64,000 nt of DNA, taken from assembly GCA_002077045.2 (NCBI GenBank), contig KZ111161.1:186001-250000 (forward strand), read 5' to 3'. The notes below the pieces were generated by a model, which saw only the letters and a program-made list of their open reading frames with translations, had not been told where the DNA came from and ran no database searches. How positions within the stretch are numbered: position 1 is the stretch's first letter; each line of letters opens with the position of its first letter. Shown here piece by piece: positions 56,436 to 64,000 of the stretch. The position numbers were made by a program, and so were the translations under genes. The DNA is from Rachicladosporium sp. CCFEE 5018 (lineage: Eukaryota; Ascomycota; Dothideomycetes; Cladosporiales; Cladosporiaceae).

Positions 56436-57175
56436 TGCCTACATCTCTGGACTATGTGGTACATGGTCAAAAGTGAGAAGGTGCAACTTTACATGTGTGA
56501 GCGCCAGCTCATAGTCCCACAGCCTCTCGCATATTTCGTTGATGCACTATTCGGGTTGAGCGTTTGCGCTCGAAAAGCCATGTCATACTCGTGCGGATGG
56601 TCCTCGTGAACTTGGACTGGCCGAGGACGACTGTGGAAATATGTGCCATGCCATATGGTCATATGGCATTTCCGGGCTCCGTCGCGAATGGCCAGTTCAA
56701 ACAGCGCGACTCGCGTGAAGGTATGGGTGACAGCTGGCACAAGCAAGATCTGCATACGTCGTGGTAACATGAGACAAAGGCATATGAATGAAGGAGTGAG
56801 GTGGACACTTCACGGAGAGCCCCTTCCGCGCTAAATTCGCTTAATCAGCCGCCGATGATGACCCTTGCCAAGATTTCGTTGAAGCGCGCGTGAAAGTTGT
56901 CCTTTCGGGGACCCGTCTGATGGACAGCTTGCGGCTTGTGCTATCAAGGGAAAAAGGTTGTCTGGCCTTTTCTCCACGAGACTCTTTCTACTTCAAGCAC
57001 GACACTGGTTGTCACTTCCTCTTACACCACACCACTCTCTTTCCACTCTATACCCTCCACCACCTACTGTACTCAAGCGTCTTTGACTGACCGCCGAGTA
57101 CACCGATACACTCGAGGACATCCTGCAGAAGACTGCACACTACCTCACGCACCAAACCTACCAGCCTCGCTCACG
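56436..57175. promoter_or_regulatory. Upstream region of BiP, copy C2
   Basis: Counterpart of 25879-26623 with the same pyrimidine-rich leader. It contains small indels relative to C1. No defined stress element is identified. Confidence 0.4.
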
Positions 57176-59422
57176 ATGGCTCGGTTCTCCAGAGAGCGTC
57201 GCCCTCAGCGGCCGGCGCGCAACATGTCCTCCTTAGTGAGGACGCTGCTGGTCTGCGCTATGATTATCGCCCCCTTCCTCATGTTCAGCTTGATCCCCAC
57301 GGTTCGCAGATGATGTGCAGGAGCCGGTCAAGGACTCATCGGCTGTTCAAGGACCTGGTAAGTCTGCTCTTGGAATGACATCAAGGGGGCCGGAGTCTGG
57401 TCATGTAGAGCACGACTCCGGTGCTCTTGCGATGAGTACAGTATCTGGAATTGAGTAGCTAACATTCTTTCCTCTCAGTCATCGGTATTGATCTTGGAAC
57501 CACCTACTCTTGCGTCGGCATAATGAAGGGCGGCAAAGTCGAAATTCTTGTCAACGATCAGGGTAACCGGATTACGCCTTCATGGGTGGCATGGAACGAT
57601 GAAGAGCGACTTGTGGGAGATGCGGCAAAGAACCAGTTTGCGTCAAATCCCGAGCGGACTATCTTTGACATCAAGCGTCTTATCGGGCGCAAGTTCAGCG
57701 ACCGTGATTTACAAAAGGACATCAAGCACTTCCCCTTCAAGGTCGTGGACAAGGCTGGACAGCCACGTGTCCAGGTCGAGGTGAACGGGTGAGTCGAGAC
57801 ACGTACTCCGGCTTTTCTGAGACCATTACTGACAACATCACAGCGCACAGAAGACGTTCACCCCCGAGGAGGTCTCCGCCATGGTTTTGGGCAAGATGAA
57901 GGAAGTCGCTGAGCAATACCTCGGCGAGAAGGTCACAAACGCAGTCGTCACTGTCCCAGCCTACTTCAATGACGCTCAGCGCGCTGCCACCAAGGATGCA
58001 GGGACAATCGCCGGTCTCAATGTCCTCCGTGTTGTCAACGAGCCCACCGCGGCCGCTCTCGCCTATGGTCTCGATAAGACCGACCAGGAGCGCCAGATCA
58101 TCGTCTACGATCTTGGTGGAGGAACCTTCGATGTCTCCATCTTGACCGTCGACCAGGGTGTATTCGAGGTCCAGGCCACTGCCGGTGATACCCATCTCGG
58201 TGGTGAGGACTTCGATCAGCGTGTGGTGGAGTTCTTCACCAAGTCCTACAACAAGAAGCACGACGTGGATATCCGAAAGAACTCCAAGACCATGTCCAAG
58301 TTGAAGCGCGAGGTCGAGAAGGCCAAGCGTACCCTTTCCAGCCAAATGAGCACCAAGATCGAAATCGAGGCCTTCCACGAGGGCAACGACTTCTCCGAGA
58401 CTCTCACCCGCGCCAAGTTCGAGGAGCTGAACAACGACCTGTTCAAGAAGACTCTCAAGCCGGTTGAGCAGGTGCTCAAGGACGCCAAGCTGAAGAAGAG
58501 CGACATCGATGACATCGTTCTTGTTGGTGGCTCAACTCGTATCCCCAAGGTCCAGGCCATGCTCGAGGAGTATTTCGGAAAGAAGGCTTCCAAGGGCATC
58601 AACCCCGATGAGGCTGTCGCTTTCGGTGCCGCCGTTCAAGGTGGTGTGCTCTCCGGCGAGGAGGAGGCGAAAGATGTAGTCCTCATGGATGTCAACCCGC
58701 TAACTCTCGGTATTGAGACCACTGGTGGTGTCATGACCCAGCTGATCAAGCGCGGTACCACGATCCCCACTAAGAAGAGTCAGATCTTCTCCACCGCCGC
58801 CGACAACCAGCCAGTGGTCTTGATCCAAGTGTTCGAGGGCGAACGAACTATGACTAAGGACAACAACAACCTCGGTAAATTCGAACTCACTGGCATTCCT
58901 CCCGCTCCTCGTGGCCAGCCCCAGATCGAAGTCACATTCGAGCTCGATGCCAATGGTATCCTCCGTGTGAGCGCTAACGACAAGGCCACTGGAAAGGCTG
59001 AGTCCATCACGATCACCAACGACAAGGGCCGCCTCAGCGCCGAAGAGATCGAGCGCATGGTCGCTGATGCCGAGAAGTACGCCGACGAGGACAAGGCCAC
59101 CCGTGAGCGTATTGAGTCTCGCAATGGCCTCGAGAACTACGCCTTCAGCCTCAAGAACCAGGTCAACGACGACGAAGGTCTCGGTGGCAAGATCGACGAG
59201 GACGACAAAGAGGCTCTCCTCGAGGCTGTCAAGGAGGCACAGGACTGGCTTGAGGAGAACGCTGCGTCGGCTGACGCTGCGGACTTCGATGAGCAGAAGC
59301 AGAAGTTGAGCGATGTTGCATACCCGATCACGAGCAAGCTCTACGGCGGTAGCGAGGGCGGTGCCGGTGGCATGCCCGACTATGGAGGTGATGATGAGCC
59401 TTCCGGCCACGACGAGTTGTAG
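57176..59422 (+). pseudogene. KAR2: BiP/Kar2, copy C2: no nuclease intron, but 2-nt frameshift in exon 1
   Basis: Exons 57176-57357, 57479-57788 and 57844-59422. Exon 1 is 182 nt against 184 nt in C1. At about 57,304-57,307 this copy reads GTTCGCAGATGA where C1 reads GTTCGCGCAGATGA, so translation ends PTVRR-stop right after the signal segment. Everything downstream is intact, including the ATPase signatures IDLGTTYSCVG and VYDLGGGTFDVSIL and a C-terminal HDEL. The rest is almost identical in protein to C1, with many synonymous changes, which indicates long-term selection. The lesion is therefore either very recent or a sequencing error. At the position of C1 intron 3 the coding sequence GACAACAACAACCTCGG is continuous. 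Confidence 0.85.
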
Positions 59423-59772
59423 AGGGGAGGATTGTGTGAACATAGGCAATGTGGTGGGGTGATTGCATTGGGATGCGGCGTGTTTTGAGGCTGGAGTGCT
59501 GTGATAGAATTTGAAAAGTAGACAAACACATTACCTCACTTCCACTGTGCTTCCAACTCAGTGAATTGTTCTCCAGGACAGATACTCGGGAATACGCTAC
59601 AATCACGAGAGCATCCCGCATGGTGATGAGATGGCGTGCGGCTCTTGGCATCAGGCAGCAACTCGAACTTCAGTAACTCGAACTTCACCTCATCCCATGC
59701 GCCAAGCAATCTACGGCGAAGGCATCGGAAGATAGATTATCGATCCTAATATTTTCGCGGTGACTGCTCACA
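59423..59772. other. BiP 3' region and TRM7 promoter, copy C2
   Basis: A 350-nt spacer matching 30353-30697 with small indels. Near 59,660-59,690 a short CTCGAACTTCA direct repeat is present that C1 has once. Confidence 0.4.
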
Positions 59773-60915
59773 ATGGGCAAGTCATCGAAAGATAAGCGAG
59801 ATGCCTACTACCGTCTCGCCAAAGAGCAAGGCTGGCGCGCACGCTCGGCGTTCAAACTTCTGCAGCTAGATGAACACTTCAACCTCTTCGAGGATGTGAC
59901 GAGGGTTGTGGATCTATGTGCTGCGCCAGGCAGCTGGTCGCAAGTCTTGAGCAGGGTTCTGGTGAAAGGCGAGAGGATTGGAAGGGGAGGATGGGAGGAT
60001 CGGCGGTATCGAGAGCTTTTGCGGGTGCGAGGGCAATCAAGTGGCAAAGAAGCGGTTGAGGAGAGCGAACCGCCCATCGCACCGGCTGCAAGGCCAAGAA
60101 ATGACGTCCGGATCGTGGCACTAGATCTTCAACCCATGGCCCCACTCGAAGGTATCACCTGCCTCAAAGCCGACATCACCCACACCTCCACAATCCCCCT
60201 CTTGCTCAAAGCCTTGGACCCAGACCCCGATACCTCCGACTCCACAGATACCACCGTCGATTCAGACGCTACTTCTACGACCCACAAAGTCGACCTCATA
60301 CTCTCCGACGGCGCGCCAGACGTCACCGGCCTCCACGACTTGGACATTTACCTTCAATCGCAACTCCTCTTCGCCGCTCTTTCGCTAGCAGTCAGAGTCC
60401 TCAAGCCAGGCGGGAAGTTCGTGGCGAAGATCTTCCGAGGCGGGGATGTGGATCTGCTGATGGGGCAGATGCGGGTGTTCTTCAAGGACGTGACCATCGC
60501 AAAGCCGAGGAGTAGTCGGGGAAGTAGCCTCGAGGCGTTCGTGGTGTGCACTGGTTTCGCTCTGCCTAAGGGCTGGAACGAAGCGGAGATGTTGGGTGTT
60601 GGGATGCCGATCAAGGCTAAGGGGCGGGAAAGGACAAGACCCGGTCGACTAACGAGGGAAGATGACGTGGTGGAGCTGGAGCTAGGGAGTGAAAGTGAGA
60701 GTGATGAGGAGCAGGGCACGCGGTGGATCGCACCGTTTCTGGCTTGTGGCGATCTGAGTGCTTTTGATGCTGATGCTAGTCATACGCTGCCGGACGGGTA
60801 TGTGAATCTGGAGCCTGTACAGCCACCTACTGCGCCGCCTTATAAGAGGGCGTTGGAGGAGAGGAGAAAGCTGGGTGGAGCGTATGGGAAGACGAAGTTG
60901 GGGAGTGGAGTATGA
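59773..60915 (+). CDS. TRM7: tRNA 2'-O-ribose methyltransferase (Trm7/FtsJ family), copy C2
   Basis: 380 aa, the same length as C1. The N-terminus MGKSSKDKRDAYYRLAKEQG, the SAM motif VVDLCAAPGSWSQVL and the K-D-K-E tetrad (RSAFKLLQ, LILSDGAPD, KFVAKIF, SSLEAFVVC) are preserved. Differences from C1 concentrate in the variable insertion at about residues 87-115 and in an acidic linker near 150-168, as expected for two functional copies. The C-terminal third is nearly identical at DNA level, more so than the middle, which could reflect gene conversion. Confidence 0.94.
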   Translation: MGKSSKDKRDAYYRLAKEQGWRARSAFKLLQLDEHFNLFEDVTRVVDLCAAPGSWSQVLSRVLVKGERIGRGGWEDRRYRELLRVRGQSSGKEAVEESEPPIAPAARPRNDVRIVALDLQPMAPLEGITCLKADITHTSTIPLLLKALDPDPDTSDSTDTTVDSDATSTTHKVDLILSDGAPDVTGLHDLDIYLQSQLLFAALSLAVRVLKPGGKFVAKIFRGGDVDLLMGQMRVFFKDVTIAKPRSSRGSSLEAFVVCTGFALPKGWNEAEMLGVGMPIKAKGRERTRPGRLTREDDVVELELGSESESDEEQGTRWIAPFLACGDLSAFDADASHTLPDGYVNLEPVQPPTAPPYKRALEERRKLGGAYGKTKLGSGV

Positions 60916-61079
60916 AGGCAAGTACTTGCACGCGACTCCAACGGCACAGTGAGATGGAAGCATAGATAATTGGCGACGAGAGAAAGACCGCCAGCGGCCA
61001 TGTCGATACAGCTAAGTACATCTCTCTGTCTCTTAGACCCCACCCAAACACCCAACAACGACGACCCACGCTTCACCTC

Positions 61080-61922
61080 TCACAACATCACCAGTGATGA
61101 TGGCCCACTGACCCTATTGCGCTTCACTCCAGAGTCGCTCGCTGGCTCCGCCTTCTTCTCAGCAGCAGCAGGCTTCAGTGGTGCCGGCTTGTCTGCCAGC
61201 GACTTCACATTGCCGTCTCCATCTCTGTACAGCCCAGCAGCGGCCAAGTCGTCATCTGGGACCTGAGGAGGCGGCGGGGAGGACTTGGCGGGGGACGGTG
61301 GTGGTGACTGCTGCTGTTGCTGATGCTGCTGCTGCTGCGCACGCAGGGAGAAGAGAGGCAAGGCCGACTGATGCAGCCAAGATGACTGCTGCTGTGCCAG
61401 CTGCTGCCGCAGCGTCTGCTGCAGCCAAAGGTACTGCAGCGGCCCGACAAGTTCACTCGCGCGTTGCTCAGCCCGGAGTCTCCTCGCTCGGTAGGCCCGC
61501 TCATTGTGCCGGTCGATCGCCCATTGCTCATCAGCCCTCATGCGGGCCTCACGCTGTGCCTTCACTCTCGCCGCCTCACTTGCAGCTCTCTCCCTCTCAG
61601 CCCGCGATCGATCGATAACGATCCACATGGGATGCTGGTCATCCCACCATGGTACGCTGTACTCTGGTGCTTTTGCAGGCTTAATAGGGCGAATGATGGG
61701 TCTTTCGACCGCATCAGGCGGGCAGAGAGCAGCGAACGCAAGACCGAGGAGACATATGGCCAGTTGGGCCAATGCCAGCGCGAAATCCAGAGAGGGTTGC
61801 ATGGCGGATTGAACCGCCGAGAAGAGACGCGATGGGTGGCTAGCCCAGATCTTGTAGCCTAGTAGGAGGGCGAGGACGTACAGCACCCAGAAAAGAGGTG
61901 TTGGCTCGAATGTGTCGGCCAT
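61080..61922 (-). CDS. Hypothetical membrane protein with Gln-rich region, copy C2
   Basis: Start MADTFEPTPLFWVLYVLALL at 61922. It has the same two hydrophobic segments, charged helix and Pro/Ser tail as 32005-32853. The Gln run is two residues shorter. The frame is intact. Confidence 0.65.
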   Translation of the reverse strand: MADTFEPTPLFWVLYVLALLLGYKIWASHPSRLFSAVQSAMQPSLDFALALAQLAICLLGLAFAALCPPDAVERPIIRPIKPAKAPEYSVPWWDDQHPMWIVIDRSRAERERAASEAARVKAQREARMRADEQWAIDRHNERAYRARRLRAEQRASELVGPLQYLWLQQTLRQQLAQQQSSWLHQSALPLFSLRAQQQQHQQQQQSPPPSPAKSSPPPPQVPDDDLAAAGLYRDGDGNVKSLADKPAPLKPAAAEKKAEPASDSGVKRNRVSGPSSLVML

Positions 61923-62608
61923 TGCTTGAGAGTAATCTCGACCAGCGAGATGTAGTGGGTTTGAGGAGATGGTGAGAATCACACTGTGAGGGCTTGTGTG
62001 TGCTTTGTGTGTGATCTGGAGAAGGAAGAAAGAGAGAGCATACTGGCATCACGAACGTTACTTGTAGTTGAGGAAGGGCGAATCGACAATAGTAGGCCTT
62101 GCCGTATTGAGACCTTATCGAGAATACCTATTTATGCTATTTTACATATGGTCTAGTCAATAGCCACGCGGATCGTCGTGGCCGATAGTCCTTGCGAACG
62201 ATCATCAGACCTCGATACAATAGAGCCATTGGACTTACGCTAGCGCAAGTATGTAACACTTTCCCAACAGCGACAATAGCTACAATAGTAAACTTCAACA
62301 TGTTCGAACGCTGAAGCACCGACATCTCTCCAAAAGTGTGAACAATCTTATGTTACTACAAGTGTAGCCACAACAGCCGGTCTGTCGCTCGATATCAGTG
62401 GGAGAAAGCAGACTCGACACAGATACCGCCTTTGCTCTACGATAGGCCTCTCACAGATACGGCGATATGCAAATCACTGCCGCGGATGTACCAACGATGG
62501 CGTAGCGACGTTCCGGATTCTTGGAGAAGTGGAGGCATATGCATTGTCTATTGCATATCTGTCGTTGTATCATACTACCATCCGAGTCATGTACCCCTCG
62601 CCCATTAC
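61923..62608. other. Intergenic region, copy C2
   Basis: Counterpart of 32854-33542, nearly identical; nothing supported besides promoter position. Confidence 0.45.
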
Positions 62609-64000
62609 CTATCGCCCGATTCTAGCGGCCTTGAATCGTGACACCTTCTTCAGCTTGCCATCACGCTCCTCCATCAGCTCGCCCAGATCCTCTTCCTCCT
62701 CCGTATTGACCTTGAAGCCGCCTTGCTCTCTAATTATGTCATTACGGCGGCGGTAGTAGTCTGCGGCCAGCTCGCGTCGTGCGCTGATAGCGTCGTGCTC
62801 TTCGAGATCCGGGGCGGTAATAGGCTTGGAAGATGGAGCACGCTCGATGAGGTGCTCGGCCATGGGGATGCCTGGTGGTCCTTTGTGCGAATCAATCATG
62901 GTGTCGTCGTCATCGTCGTTATCGTGAATGCTTTGTGTTGCGGTTGGCCTACTTGACGATGCAAGTCGCTGCTTGAATTGTGAGGTCTTCGCCATCGCAC
63001 CTGCACCAGGAGTCGCTTGCGAAGTGCTGATAGGCCGTAGGGAGACGGTCTCGGACAACGGAAGAGCACTTTCACCCTCGACATGCTTCTGCGCCTTGAC
63101 ATGCTCGGTAGCGACATCAAGCTCCTCAGCGAACGACACACGCTTCTTGCTGTTGCTCTTCTTGTCAGGGTCTGAAGACGACATCGGCTCAGCCATAGAA
63201 CTACGCCTGTCCCTGATGACTAATTTGCGCACATCTGCCGGGTCGAGCTCGGGATCCATGTCCTTGATCTCTTCATCAGCAGGCGCGCTGCCCATATTAC
63301 CGATCAACCGCTCTTGCAGCGCTTTCATTTCGTCACGATACTCGTCGGAGATTTCAGTGTTAGAGCGGCCGAACTCATCTTCCTCATCTTCAGTCTCCCA
63401 ATCTGACATGCCGCTGGTGTTCGAAGCATAATCATCTTGGTTCTCCGAGGCCGTGAACACAGAGCGACCGTCCTCGTGAGTGTCATCATCGTCATCATCT
63501 TCTTCGTAATCATCATCTATATCCATCTGCGCTACCACGTTGTTGACTTCATTGAGATGGTAGTTGAGCATCTCCTGTCGTGCGCGGGCGTTTTCTTCTG
63601 ACTCATTTGCGGGCAGCACGATGTGTGGTTTGGTGGTCTCTGTGTCTGCATCGATTTCGTAGACCTTCTCGCCAGGCTTGAAAGAGGCTCGAAGGTCTGC
63701 TTGGCGGCTGAGGTCCGCATTGACTGGTGTTGGTGTTGCATCAGGCGCTGTGACTGCGGTTGGGTGCACGACTGGCGATGATGGGCCCAGGGGCTGTGCG
63801 GGTATCTCCTCCACTTCTGGCGAAAACGTAACGCTACGAGTGTCCGGTGGATCTGCAGCGCGGGCAATGGCGACTTTCTCTGCGAAAGACACGGACTTCC
63901 GTCCCTCGTGTGCTTCGGGCTGAGACTTCTCCTCGGCTAGCTTCGTGTCTGCCGAGAACGACACAGACTTCTTTCGAATCGGAGGTCGATGCGGAGCCTC
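62609..64000 (-). CDS. BUD27: Bud27/URI-like protein, copy C2 (5' part beyond window)
   Basis: The open frame runs from the stop at 62609 to the window edge, so the N-terminal prefoldin part is outside. It corresponds to the C-terminal two thirds of 33543-35654. The acidic tract, the repeated SFS/SFAEK blocks and the C-terminal KKVSRFKAARIGR are present. It is intact as far as it goes, with few amino-acid differences from C1. Confidence 0.8.
   Translation of the reverse strand, partial: EAPHRPPIRKKSVSFSADTKLAEEKSQPEAHEGRKSVSFAEKVAIARAADPPDTRSVTFSPEVEEIPAQPLGPSSPVVHPTAVTAPDATPTPVNADLSRQADLRASFKPGEKVYEIDADTETTKPHIVLPANESEENARARQEMLNYHLNEVNNVVAQMDIDDDYEEDDDDDDTHEDGRSVFTASENQDDYASNTSGMSDWETEDEEDEFGRSNTEISDEYRDEMKALQERLIGNMGSAPADEEIKDMDPELDPADVRKLVIRDRRSSMAEPMSSSDPDKKSNSKKRVSFAEELDVATEHVKAQKHVEGESALPLSETVSLRPISTSQATPGAGAMAKTSQFKQRLASSSRPTATQSIHDNDDDDDTMIDSHKGPPGIPMAEHLIERAPSSKPITAPDLEEHDAISARRELAADYYRRRNDIIREQGGFKVNTEEEEDLGELMEERDGKLKKVSRFKAARIGR

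Larger units (their letters stand above)
52780..64000. repeat. Block C2, direct copy of block C1
   Basis: Partner of block C1, cut by the window end inside the Bud27-like gene. Similarity to C1 fades leftward near 52,780. Confidence 0.92.

Noticed and set aside
57844..57860. A real difference in BiP intron 2 acceptor between copies
   Set aside because: C1 uses AAG and C2 uses CAG at the same place; both are valid acceptors giving the same protein.

Overview
The window is nuclear DNA of a filamentous ascomycete. Genes carry short GT-AG introns (about 50-120 nt) with CTGAC/CTAAC branch sites, and the products are typically fungal: an HDEL-ended BiP, a chromodomain/chromoshadow HP1, TCP-1 epsilon, a microsomal P450 and a DUF1752/DUF3295 protein. 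Nearly every gene in two large blocks occurs twice with little divergence, even between genes. That would fit a duplicated or hybrid genome such as the black yeast Hortaea werneckii (Dothideomycetes). The species is an inference; the duplication is seen directly.

Layout. Block A (1-8.7 kb) holds a P450 3' end (+), CCT5 (-), HP1 (+) and a CCCH/CHY zinc-finger gene (-). Block B (37.3-46.5 kb) is the same four-gene block in inverted orientation. Block C1 (about 22.2-35.7 kb) and block C2 (about 52.8-64 kb) are direct copies: an unrecognised membrane protein (-), a decaying hypothetical gene (-), BiP/KAR2 (+), TRM7 (+), a Gln-rich membrane protein (-) and a Bud27/URI-like gene (-). Between A and C1 lie single-copy genes: DUF1752/DUF3295 protein, CNNM/Mam3-like transporter, histidine phosphatase. 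Between B and C2 lie a mitochondrial rhomboid, an intron-containing tRNA-Glu and a small secreted protein. Two 100-N gaps (7595-7694 and 37218-37317) divide the window into three contigs. The first gap is flanked by an unmerged 464-bp overlap, so the scaffold order, especially the join at 37.2 kb, needs caution.

The standout is in the first BiP gene. It carries a 1,481-bp intron (28313-29793) with spliceosomal GTGAGT, CTGAC and CAG signals. The intron encodes a 355-aa GIY-YIG nuclease with two C-terminal C2H2 fingers, and it also carries a degraded piece of a second, related nuclease ORF. The second BiP copy (57.2-59.4 kb) is uninterrupted at exactly that codon and so provides an empty site. 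This looks like a homing endonuclease gene living in a nuclear spliceosomal intron of an essential chaperone gene. The empty BiP copy has a 2-nt frameshift just after its signal peptide. If that is real, the intron-bearing copy would be the only intact BiP in the window.

Small indels or stops also interrupt both copies of the membrane-protein gene and the rhomboid gene. These could be real decay or assembly error; reads are needed to tell.
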